Shown: positions 18,166 through 25,481 of the stretch, one piece after another
Layout of the letters: every line of letters begins with the position of its first letter
Numbering within the stretch: the stretch's first letter is position 1
From: Neisseria sp. oral taxon 014 str. F0314
Lineage (GTDB): Bacteria; Pseudomonadota; Gammaproteobacteria; Burkholderiales; Neisseriaceae
Direction: 5' to 3'
DNA: 64,000 nt
NCBI RefSeq assembly: GCF_005886145.1
Contig: NZ_CP040504.1
Location: 1,550,001-1,614,000, forward strand
The notes under the pieces: model-generated
The model's input: only the letters and a program-made list of their open reading frames with translations
Database searches by the model: none
Told to the model about the DNA's origin: nothing
Translations under genes and position numbers: made by a program

Positions 18166-18687
18166 ATGAACAAATTACTGATTACTTTGATGATGGCGGC
18201 CAGTCTGGCGGCCTGTTCCCAAGAGACCAAGCAGGAGGCTCAAGAGCCGGCTCAGACCGTTGCTTCTGAAGCTCAAAACGAAGCGGCTTCAACCGCCAGT
18301 TCCGCTGCTTCGGCCGCTCCAGAAACGGCAGCTCCGGCAGCAGAACCGGCCTCTGCCGAAGCCAAACCTGAAGAGAAGGCTGAAGCGTCTGCTGCCGAAG
18401 CCAAACCGGAAGAGAAAGCGGATGCTTCTTCTGCCAAAGCAGACGGTAAAGCTGTTTTCGAAGCCAACTGTAAGATGTGTCACGGCGGTACCATTCCCGG
18501 CGCTCCGGTCGTAGGCAAAAATGACGATTGGGCGCCGCGTATCAAACAAGGTAAAGAAACCCTGCACAAACATGCGCTCGAAGGCTTCAAGGCCATGCCG
18601 GCAAAAGGCGGTAACGCAAGCCTGAGCGACGACGAAGTGAAAGCTGCGGTTGACTACATGGCTAACCAATCCGGCGCTAAATTCTAA
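18166..18687 (+). CDS. Lipid-anchored single-haem cytochrome c5-type protein
   Basis: A predicted electron carrier on the periplasmic face of a membrane. Lipobox AAC with Cys17 is followed by a long Ala/Pro/Glu linker (about 18-92) with two EAKPEEK(A/D) repeats, then one class I cytochrome domain with haem motif CKMCH (102-106) and ligand Met144 in FKAMPAKGG. The C-terminal 80 residues closely resemble what I recall of the second domain of meningococcal cytochrome c5, which has two haems and a transmembrane anchor. Here there is one haem and a lipid anchor. A proper Rho-independent terminator follows. It is monocistronic. Confidence 0.9.
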   Translation: MNKLLITLMMAASLAACSQETKQEAQEPAQTVASEAQNEAASTASSAASAAPETAAPAAEPASAEAKPEEKAEASAAEAKPEEKADASSAKADGKAVFEANCKMCHGGTIPGAPVVGKNDDWAPRIKQGKETLHKHALEGFKAMPAKGGNASLSDDEVKAAVDYMANQSGAKF

Positions 18688-18701
18688 ATCGTATCGATCA
18701 A

Positions 18702-18730
18702 AACGCACCTTGTAATAAGGTGCGTTTTTT
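18702..18730 (+). terminator. Classic Rho-independent terminator after the cytochrome gene
   Basis: CGCACCTT and AAGGTGCG form a stem with a 5-base loop followed by six T. It does not use DUS. Confidence 0.85.
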
Positions 18731-18750
18731 ATGGTAAAACTGCTGATTGC

Positions 18751-18830
18751 CTTGCCGCCGTCCGTCATTTAACCGAAAGCGGCCTCGGTTTGTCTGTGTA
18801 AATGAACGGCGAAATCCGCGCACGAAACAG
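18751..18830 (+). pseudogene. Remnant of a LysR-type regulator gene
   Basis: This 80-base stretch aligns without gaps to 17471-17550 of the LysR gene, about 74% identical by eye over the first 70 bases. It would encode LAAVRHLTESGLGLSV, then a stop, then NGEIR, matching LAAVCSLTESGFGLSLQVGGEVR. No start or other parts remain, and a DUS follows in both copies. Confidence 0.7.
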
Positions 18831-18831
18831 G

Positions 18832-18862
18832 AGGCCGTCTGAAAAGATTTTTCAGACGGCCT
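18832..18862 (-). terminator. Inverted DUS pair after the 67-residue secreted protein gene
   Basis: Facing DUS copies with a very short loop between the LysR remnant and the stop at 18880. Confidence 0.65.
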
Positions 18863-18879
18863 TTCGTTCGGATTTCGTT

Positions 18880-19083
18880 TTACCGTGCCAAAATGGGGGG
18901 ACGGCACGGGTCGTAGTCGACGGGCCACAACCAATGCCAGAAGCCCTCTTTTACGGATTGTACGGATTGGACTCTACTGCCTTGGGGACAGACCGGTGCG
19001 GTTCCTCCGAATATCGAAGATTGAGCAATTACCGGAAAGGTCAGCAGGCATCCCAACATCAAAACAGAACAGATTTTTTTCAT
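18880..19083 (-). CDS. Small secreted protein, function unknown
   Basis: A 67-residue product with a clear Sec signal (MKKICSVLMLGCLLTFPVIAQ, cleavage near 20). The mature peptide of about 46 residues has two cysteines (in APVCPQG and YDPCRPP), probably forming a disulphide, and is rich in Trp and Pro. The start has a good AAGGAA ribosome-binding site. It lies 22 bases after a candidate double-glycine peptide frame on the same strand. No family is recognised. Confidence 0.65.
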   Translation of the reverse strand: MKKICSVLMLGCLLTFPVIAQSSIFGGTAPVCPQGSRVQSVQSVKEGFWHWLWPVDYDPCRPPILAR

Positions 19084-19105
19084 AACAATTCCTTCAGATA
19101 ATTAA

Positions 19106-19333
19106 TCATACGGGCGGGCGGTTGGACATTATCCCGACCCGCATTACTGAAGCCCGACACTTACACAGATGTAACGGGGTCATATTTATTTTCCGCATCT
19201 TCCCAACTTCCGAAAAAGGGGGCGGCCCGCTATGGATTTCTCCACCACCGGCAAATCCGCCTGAAACATGTCCCGATTCACAATCTTTCAAAACAATTTC
19301 TTTAATTTCGGATTCAACAGAAAAATACGACAC
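19106..19333 (-). CDS. Possible double-glycine leader peptide, uncertain
   Basis: An open frame of 75 codons from GTG at 19333. The first 26 residues end in LKDCESGHVSGG, which matches the bacteriocin double-glycine leader at Leu-12, Glu-8, Val-4, Ser-3, Gly-2 and Gly-1. A Gly/Pro-rich segment follows (FAGGGEIHSGPPPF), then a Cys-containing basic tail. There is no ATG and no well-placed ribosome-binding site, so it may be a decayed gene or chance. No peptidase-containing ABC exporter is nearby. The remaining DNA between 19334 and 19564 holds only a degenerate dRS3. Confidence 0.3.
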   Translation of the reverse strand: MSYFSVESEIKEIVLKDCESGHVSGGFAGGGEIHSGPPPFSEVGKMRKINMTPLHLCKCRASVMRVGIMSNRPPV

Positions 19334-19489
19334 CGTCGCAAAACAAGCCTGCCTCGGGAAGCCTGTTTATCAATAGGACAACAAATTTTTGACTCAGTTT
19401 GTTCAGTTCTGTTGTTTATTGAAAAAATAAACTAATTTATTATTACCACAAAATCATAAATGCCGGCGGCTTATCCGATTCCTCCGTTT

Positions 19490-19509
19490 ATTCCCGCATA
19501 GGCAGGAAT
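19490..19509. repeat. Degenerate dRS3 repeat
   Basis: ATTCCC-GCATAGGC-AGGAAT has one change from the dRS3 pattern. It stands alone without a partner. Confidence 0.6.
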
Positions 19510-19564
19510 GACAGGAGGCCGTGCCGTTTCATTTCACAGCACATACACGGACGCATACGATAAC

Positions 19565-19598
19565 AAAGGCCGTCTGAAAACATCTTTCAGACGGCCTT
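19565..19598 (-). terminator. Inverted DUS pair after pgk
   Basis: AAAGGCCGTCTGAAA and complement, short loop, 27 bases past the pgk stop. Confidence 0.75.
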
Positions 19599-19624
19599 CT
19601 GACCGGATTTGGGCAACCCGTAAC

Positions 19625-20803
19625 CTACGCGCCGCGTTTTTCCAAAGCGGCTACGGCAGGCAACTCTTTGCCTTCCAAGAATTCGAGGAACGCACCGCCG
19701 CCGGTGGAGATATAGCCGATTTGGTCGGTAACGCCGAATTTGGCAATCGCCGCCAGCGTGTCGCCGCCGCCCGCAATCGAGAACGCTTTACTTTGGGCGA
19801 TGGCTTCGGCAAGGGCTTTCGTGCCGCCTGCGAACTGGTCAAACTCGAACACACCGACCGGACCGTTCCACACCACCGTGCCAGCGGCTTTGAGCAGTTC
19901 GGCAAGTGCGGCGGCGGATTTCGGGCCGATGTCCAAAATCATATCGTCTTCGGCAACGTCGGCAATGTCTTTCACGACCGCTTCAGCATCGGCGGCAAAG
20001 GCTTTGGCAACGACGACATCGGTCGGCAGCGGTACGGAGCCGCCTTTGGCCGCCATTTTCGCCATGATTTTTTTGGATTCTTCCACCAAATCGTGTTCCG
20101 CCAGCGATTTGCCGATGGCTTTGCCTTCCGCCAACAGGAAGGTGTTGGCGATGCCGCCGCCGACGATGAGTTGGTCGACTTTGTCCGCCAGCGATTCAAG
20201 GATGGTCAGTTTGGTGGACACTTTGCTGCCGGCGACAATCGCCACCATCGGGCGTGCGGGCTGTTTCAGGGCTTTGCCCAAAGCGTCGAGTTCGCCCGCC
20301 ATCAATACGCCGGCGCAGGCAACGGGCGCGGCTTGGGCGACGGCTTCGGTCGAGGCTTGGGCGCGGTGGGCGGTGCCGAACGCGTCGTTAACGAACACGT
20401 CGCACAAGGCGGCATAGGCTTTGCCCAGTTCCAAATCGTTTTTCTTCTCGCCTTTGTTGATGCGCACGTTTTGCAGCATGACGACATCGCCCGCGTTCAG
20501 GGCGGGTTTGTTTTCACGCCAGTCGTTCAATACTTTCACGTCTTTGCCCAACAGGCTGCCCAAGTGCGCGGCAACAGGTGCAACGTCGTCTTCGGGATGG
20601 AACTCGCCTTCGGTCGGGCGGCCCAAGTGGGTCATCACGATAACGGACGCGCCGTTGTCCAAGCAGTATTTGATGGACGCGAGCGAGGCGCGGATACGGG
20701 TGTCGTCGCTGATTTTGCCGTCTTTGAACGGCACGTTCATATCGGCGCGGATGAGGACGGTTTTGCCCTGCACGTTTTGTTCGGTCAGTTTCAGAAATGC
20801 CAT
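19625..20803 (-). CDS. pgk: Phosphoglycerate kinase
   Basis: Glycolytic/gluconeogenic enzyme that moves a phosphate from 1,3-bisphosphoglycerate to ADP. The 392-residue product has the usual two lobes: the N-terminal substrate lobe with RADMNVPF and THLGRPTEG, and the C-terminal nucleotide lobe with [25 protein letters not shown] and the [22 protein letters not shown] loops. The start follows AAAGGA. It is a single gene between DUS hairpins. gapA lies 14 kb away in the same window, so the two genes are not clustered here. Confidence 0.97.
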   Translation of the reverse strand: MAFLKLTEQNVQGKTVLIRADMNVPFKDGKISDDTRIRASLASIKYCLDNGASVIVMTHLGRPTEGEFHPEDDVAPVAAHLGSLLGKDVKVLNDWRENKPALNAGDVVMLQNVRINKGEKKNDLELGKAYAALCDVFVNDAFGTAHRAQASTEAVAQAAPVACAGVLMAGELDALGKALKQPARPMVAIVAGSKVSTKLTILESLADKVDQLIVGGGIANTFLLAEGKAIGKSLAEHDLVEESKKIMAKMAAKGGSVPLPTDVVVAKAFAADAEAVVKDIADVAEDDMILDIGPKSAAALAELLKAAGTVVWNGPVGVFEFDQFAGGTKALAEAIAQSKAFSIAGGGDTLAAIAKFGVTDQIGYISTGGGAFLEFLEGKELPAVAALEKRGA

Positions 20804-20916
20804 GATGTATCCTTTGTGAAGGTTGGAAACGGAAATGGGAATGTTCTCAATTATCCGCGAACGGGGCGCATCGGTAAAGGCGGGATTTGCCTGCGCTTGA
20901 CTTCGGTCAGAAGAAA

Positions 20917-20947
20917 AAGGCCGTCTGAAAAGGTTTCAGACGGCCTT
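20917..20947 (-). terminator. Inverted DUS pair after the diflavin reductase gene
   Basis: AAGGCCGTCTGAAA and its complement with a 3-base loop. Confidence 0.75.
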
Positions 20948-20962
20948 ATGCGATTGCGGATA

Positions 20963-22522
20963 TCAATAAACATCCTTCAGCAGCTTGCCCGCACCGGTAA
21001 GGTCGGCGACGATGTTGTCGAACATGTTGCCGCCGGTGCGCCCGCCGATTTCTTCGGAAATGCGGATGAGGGTTTCTTCAACCGCTTTGGCCATGTTTTT
21101 GCCGCCGCAGATGTAGAAATATGCGCCGCGTTCTATGAGCGCCCAAACCAGTCTGCCTTGGGCGCGGAGGGCGTCCTGCACATAATATTTTTCTGCGCTG
21201 TCGCGCGAAAAGGCAGTGTAGAGTCCGGTCAGTACGCCCTGTTCAAGGTAGGCTTGCAGCTCTTCGCGGTAGAGGAAGTCGGCGGCTTCGCGGCGTTCGC
21301 CGAAAAAGAGGTAGCTTTCGGGACGCGGTGCAGCGGAGGTCAGGTTTTGCAGGAAGCCGACAAACGGTGCGATGCCGGTGCCTGCGCCTATCATCACTAT
21401 GGGGGCGTTGCCGGATGCGGGCAGGTGGAAGTTGGTATTGGATTTGGCGAACACTTCGATACGGCTGCCTGCCGCGATGCCGCACAACAGATTGCTTGCG
21501 GTGCCTTGGTAGTCCCTGCCGTCGAGCCGGTAGCGGATACGGCGGACGCAGATTTCGATGTGGTCGGGATGGGTACGGCCGCAGGTGGCGGCGGAATAGG
21601 CGCGGGGGTTGATGTCGGCGGCAGCTTCGGCCAGTTGCGCCAGCGTGATTTTTTTGTCGGGGTCGAAAGTGCGCAGCACGTCGAGCAGGTCGTGCCCGTG
21701 GATGTATTGTTCCAACGCTTTTTTATTGGAGATTTTCAACAGGTTTTTCAGTTCGGCGTTGTCGCAGATTTTGGCCAAACCGCGCAACAGGGTTTTGTCC
21801 AACAGACGGAGTTCTTTGTGTTTCAGCAGCGTGCGTGCTTCTTCGCTGCCGAAATAGGCGGCGTATTCGTCCAGCAGCGCGTCGGGCTGGGAGACGTTGA
21901 CGTAAAGCAGGTCGCCCGCCTGATAGGCGATGCCGCTGCCGGTCAGGTCGAGGCGCAGGCGGTATACCTCCGGCTCGGAGGCGGCCATGCGTTCGCACGA
22001 GAGCACTTGTGCGCTGTACGCGGTGTTTCTGCCGTATGCGGTAACGGAGAGGCGGTGCGTCAGCGGCCGGCCGGTCGGGTTTTCCAGCGCGGTTTGCAGC
22101 AGCGGCAGCCATTGGCGGTAAATGGTCCAGTAGTCCAAATCGGCTTCGACGGGGTCGATAAGCGCTTGCGCCTGTTTTTCCGCAAGTGCGGCGGCAAGGG
22201 ATTTGCTGAAGCCGCAAAACGCGGGATACGAAGTATCGCCCAGTCCGAACACGCAATAGCGTACCGGCAGGCTGCCGAGGGCGCGGAGGCCGTCTGAAAA
22301 GCCGTCGGCGTTGGACGGCGGCCCGCCTTCGCCGAACGAGCTGGTAATGATCAACAGCAGGCTGTCTGCGCCGAGGGCGGACAAATCGAGGCTGTTGAGG
22401 TCGGAAAGGTGCAGGTCGTATTTTTGCAGGAATGCCTGCCCGTGCAGGTCTTGCGCCAGTGCCTGCGCGTTGCCCGATTCCGAGCCGTAGGCGATGTGGA
22501 TGGAGCGAATGGGGTCGGTCAT
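20963..22522 (-). CDS. Diflavin reductase, CysJ/sulfite-reductase flavoprotein type
   Basis: A 519-residue FMN/FAD/NADPH electron-transfer protein. The N-terminal flavodoxin domain (about 8-145) has the FMN loop YGSESGNAQA, TSSFGEGGPP and GLGDTSYPAFCGFSK. A connecting region leads to the FAD domain with the RAYSAAT motif (RxYS), and the NADPH domain has GAGTGIAPFVGFLQ and ends in a C-terminal aromatic (Tyr). This order is that of CysJ, P450 reductase and related enzymes. No sulfite reductase haemoprotein (cysI) lies next to it, so its partner is unknown. CysJ is normally near 600 residues, so this is a shorter member. Confidence 0.85.
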   Translation of the reverse strand: MTDPIRSIHIAYGSESGNAQALAQDLHGQAFLQKYDLHLSDLNSLDLSALGADSLLLIITSSFGEGGPPSNADGFSDGLRALGSLPVRYCVFGLGDTSYPAFCGFSKSLAAALAEKQAQALIDPVEADLDYWTIYRQWLPLLQTALENPTGRPLTHRLSVTAYGRNTAYSAQVLSCERMAASEPEVYRLRLDLTGSGIAYQAGDLLYVNVSQPDALLDEYAAYFGSEEARTLLKHKELRLLDKTLLRGLAKICDNAELKNLLKISNKKALEQYIHGHDLLDVLRTFDPDKKITLAQLAEAAADINPRAYSAATCGRTHPDHIEICVRRIRYRLDGRDYQGTASNLLCGIAAGSRIEVFAKSNTNFHLPASGNAPIVMIGAGTGIAPFVGFLQNLTSAAPRPESYLFFGERREAADFLYREELQAYLEQGVLTGLYTAFSRDSAEKYYVQDALRAQGRLVWALIERGAYFYICGGKNMAKAVEETLIRISEEIGGRTGGNMFDNIVADLTGAGKLLKDVY

Positions 22523-22659
22523 GGTGTGTCGGATGCCGTGGTTGGTTGGATTGAAGGGGCGGGACGCGCGGGGCCGTCTGAAACGGCTGTCCGGCCATAG
22601 CGGGAAAAAACGGAATCATAACAGGATTTTCCGTATCTGTTGACCCGTTGCGGCTGAGG

Positions 22660-22692
22660 CAGGCCGTCTGAAAACCGGTTTCAGACGGCCTG
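22660..22692. repeat. Inverted DUS pair in a divergent promoter region
   Basis: CAGGCCGTCTGAAA and complement between the start of the diflavin gene and the start of the first M16 gene. Neither gene ends here, so it is not an end-of-gene terminator. Confidence 0.7.
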
Positions 22693-22755
22693 TTTTTGCT
22701 GTCCGAACATATCGGTTATAATGCGCATTCTTATTATCCCGTTTCAGGAAACTTT

Positions 22756-24072
22756 ATGCCGCGCCGTATCCTTCTGCTTGCCCTCTCACTCGCCGCCGTT
22801 CCGGTTTGGGCGAAAACCTTGTCGCAGACGCTGCCCAACGGGTTGAAAGTCATTGTCAAAGAAGACCGGCGCGCGCCGGTGGCGGTTTCCCAGATTTGGT
22901 ACAAGGTCGGCAGCATCGACGAACAGGCCGGTAAAACCGGTCTGAGCCACGCGCTGGAACACATGATGTTCAAGGGAACGCCGAGCGTGCCCTCCGGCGA
23001 GTTCAACCGCCGCATCGCCGAGCTGGGCGGCCAAAACAACGCCTACACCAACCGCAGTGAAACGGTGTACTACGAAAACATCGCCGCGGCCAAGCTGCCG
23101 GAAGTGCTGAAGCTCGAAGCCGACCGGATGCAGAACCTGAATTTCAGCGACAAAGACTTCGCCAACGAGATGAACGTGATTCGGGAAGAACGCCGCCAGC
23201 GCACGGAAGACAACCCTTCGGGCAAACTGTGGGAACACGTCTACCTCAACAGCTTCACCGTACCCGCCCTGCGCGCGCCGATTATCGGCTATATGGACGA
23301 CCTGCACACGCTCAAGGCGGACGACCTGCGCGCATGGTATAAACAATGGTACGCGCCCAACAACGCCACGCTGGTCATCGTCGGCGACGTCAATGCCGCC
23401 GCCACGCTCAAAACGGCGGCAAAACTGTTCGGCGGCATTCCCGCCAAAACCCTGCCCGCGCGCAACAATCTGACGGAAAAAGCCGAACGCGAACCGGTTA
23501 CCGCCCAAACCACTTCCGCCATGACCCGCCAGCCGATTATCGCCCTCTCCTACCGCGTGCCCAAACTGGAAAAATCCGCCGGCAACATGCCTTACGCGCT
23601 GGACGTATTGTCCGACATCCTCGGCGGCAATTCCTCCAGCCGCCTGGATAAAAACCTCGTGCGCGGCAAACAGGTCGCCCTGAACGCAGACGTCGGCTAC
23701 GACCTCTTCAACCGCGAAATGCCCCTGTTCAGCATTATGGCCATGCCCAACGACGGCGTCAGCGAACAAAGCCTGCTTGCCGCCATCCGCGCCGAAATCA
23801 AAGACATTGCCGACAACGGCGTCGGCAGCGAAGAACTCAAGCGCGTCAAAACCCGCATGGAAGCCTCCGAAATATACGCCCGCGATTCTATGGTTTCCCA
23901 AGCCTCGCTGATGGGGCTGCTGGAAACGCGCGGCTTCAAATACAGCGACGAAGCCGCCATCCGCCGCCGGCTGCGCCAAGTCAGCGCCGCCGATGTGCAG
24001 GCAGCGGCCAAACTCCTGACCGACAGCCGCTCCAGCGTCGTTACGGTCAGACCGGAAACCGCCCGTCCATAA
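22756..24072 (+). CDS. M16-family zinc metallopeptidase, active subunit
   Basis: A 438-residue periplasmic peptidase. A signal peptide (about 1-19, ending VWA) precedes the M16 core with the inverted zinc motif HALEH (HxxEH) and the downstream glutamate in the NVIREERRQ stretch. The second half contains the usual C-terminal M16 lobe. I start at 22756 because of the AGGA ribosome-binding site and the signal peptide; a longer reading upstream adds no domain. The next gene encodes a related protein without the zinc motif, the common two-subunit arrangement. The substrate is unknown. Confidence 0.9.
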   Translation: MPRRILLLALSLAAVPVWAKTLSQTLPNGLKVIVKEDRRAPVAVSQIWYKVGSIDEQAGKTGLSHALEHMMFKGTPSVPSGEFNRRIAELGGQNNAYTNRSETVYYENIAAAKLPEVLKLEADRMQNLNFSDKDFANEMNVIREERRQRTEDNPSGKLWEHVYLNSFTVPALRAPIIGYMDDLHTLKADDLRAWYKQWYAPNNATLVIVGDVNAAATLKTAAKLFGGIPAKTLPARNNLTEKAEREPVTAQTTSAMTRQPIIALSYRVPKLEKSAGNMPYALDVLSDILGGNSSSRLDKNLVRGKQVALNADVGYDLFNREMPLFSIMAMPNDGVSEQSLLAAIRAEIKDIADNGVGSEELKRVKTRMEASEIYARDSMVSQASLMGLLETRGFKYSDEAAIRRRLRQVSAADVQAAAKLLTDSRSSVVTVRPETARP

Positions 24073-24078
24073 CGCAAC

Positions 24079-24119
24079 AGGCCGTCTGAAAATGCCTAAC
24101 GTTTTTTTCAGACGGCCTC
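24079..24119 (+). terminator. DUS hairpin between the two M16 genes
   Basis: Facing DUS copies fill the 69-base gap inside the pair. It may reduce rather than stop read-through. Confidence 0.45.
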
Positions 24120-24141
24120 ATCACACGAAAGCGACAGACAC

Positions 24142-25470
24142 ATGCAGTTGAAAACCCTCATCCTCGCCCTCGCCGTCCTGCCTCTGACCGCACAGGCCGC
24201 CGTCAACATCCAGCGCTGGAAAACCAAAGAAGGCACGCAGATTCTGCTGGTGGAACACCACGAAAACCCGATAGTCGACATGGCAGTCAGCTTCAAAGGC
24301 GCAGGCAGTGCGTTCGACCCGCAAAACAAAAGCGAAGTATCCGAATTCACCGCCGCACTGCTGACTTCGGGCACCAAACAGCTCGATGAAGAAGCATTCA
24401 ACGCCCGCACCAACAACATCGCCGCCAACCTCGCCTCCGCCAGCGATCTGGAGACCTCGTCCGTCGAAATGCGCAGCCTAAGCAAGCCCTCGGTCCTCAA
24501 GCAATCCGCCGCCCTCTTCAACGCCGCGCTGACCCGGCCGCGATTTGATTCCGCCGCCTTCGCCCGCCTGCAAAAACAAGGCATCACCACTTTGCAGCAG
24601 GAAGAAACCGACCCCGGCTTCATCGCAGGCCGCACCCTGACCAAACTTAACTACCCCGACCATCCCTACGGCCGCGGTGCCGACATCACCGTCGACACCA
24701 TCCGCAACGTTACCCTCGACGATGTCCGCGCCTTCCACCGCACCCGCTACGGTAAAGACAACGCCGTCGTCGCCATCGTCGGCGACATCAGCCGCCGCCG
24801 CGCCGAAAAACTGGCCGAAGACGCGCTCAAAGGACTGCCTGCCAAAAGCAGCGCGGGCAACGGCGCACTGGACGTCCGCAACCACCCCGCGCAACGGCGC
24901 GACATCCCGTTTGCCGGCGAACAGGCGCAAGTCCTGCTCGGTATGCCGCTCATCAAGCGGCACGACCCCGACTACTACGCACTGGTCGCAGGTAACTACA
25001 TCCTCGGCGGCGGCAGCTTCGACAGCCGGCTGATGAAAGAACTGCGCGACCGCCACGGCTACACCTACGGCGTGTTCAGCACCCTCGAACCGGCCACCCA
25101 GGCAGGGCCGTTTGGCATCAGCTTCTCCACTCAGAAGAAAAACACCCGCGCCGCCCTTGCCGACGCCCGCGCCGTGGTGGAAAAATTCATTGCCGAAGGT
25201 CCGACCGAAGCCGAGTTGAAACAGGCCAAAGCCAATATCACCGGCAGCTTCCCGCTGCGTTTCGACACCAACGCCAAACTGCTGGACTACCTCTCCCTCA
25301 TCGGCGTGCACGACCTGCCGGACGACTATCTGGAAGCCTACCCGAAAGCCATCAACAAGCTGACCGTGGCGCAAGTCCGGGACGCATGGCGGCGGCGGGT
25401 GAAATTCAGCGACCTGAACATCGTCGTCGTGGGCGCGGATACCAAAGACACGAAACCGGCGAAGAAATAA
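24142..25470 (+). CDS. M16-family protein without zinc-binding motif, partner subunit
   Basis: A 442-residue secreted protein (signal about 1-19, cleavage after AQA) with the M16 fold: VDMAVSFKGAGSAFDP near the N-terminus, a YGRGADITVDTIRNVTLDDVRAFHRTRY segment, and the C-terminal lobe with YILGGGSFDSRLMKELRDRHGYTYGVFS. Where the active subunit has HxxEH this protein reads SEVSEF, so it cannot bind zinc. The R..Y pair of the glycine-rich C-terminal region that binds substrate is kept. With the gene before it, it should form a catalytic/non-catalytic pair. Confidence 0.88.
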   Translation: MQLKTLILALAVLPLTAQAAVNIQRWKTKEGTQILLVEHHENPIVDMAVSFKGAGSAFDPQNKSEVSEFTAALLTSGTKQLDEEAFNARTNNIAANLASASDLETSSVEMRSLSKPSVLKQSAALFNAALTRPRFDSAAFARLQKQGITTLQQEETDPGFIAGRTLTKLNYPDHPYGRGADITVDTIRNVTLDDVRAFHRTRYGKDNAVVAIVGDISRRRAEKLAEDALKGLPAKSSAGNGALDVRNHPAQRRDIPFAGEQAQVLLGMPLIKRHDPDYYALVAGNYILGGGSFDSRLMKELRDRHGYTYGVFSTLEPATQAGPFGISFSTQKKNTRAALADARAVVEKFIAEGPTEAELKQAKANITGSFPLRFDTNAKLLDYLSLIGVHDLPDDYLEAYPKAINKLTVAQVRDAWRRRVKFSDLNIVVVGADTKDTKPAKK

Positions 25471-25481
25471 ACGCAGACATA

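Noticed and set aside
18888..18902. G tract of six as a phase-variable repeat
   Set aside because: Too short for slippage control, and it lies at the end of a small gene.
19334..19376. Hairpin AACAAGCCTGCC/GGAAGCCTGTT as terminator
   Set aside because: Two mismatches in the arms and no T run; no gene ends here.
20963..22522. Calling this gene cysJ
   Set aside because: Shorter than CysJ and no cysI or other sulfur genes adjacent, so only the diflavin family is claimed.
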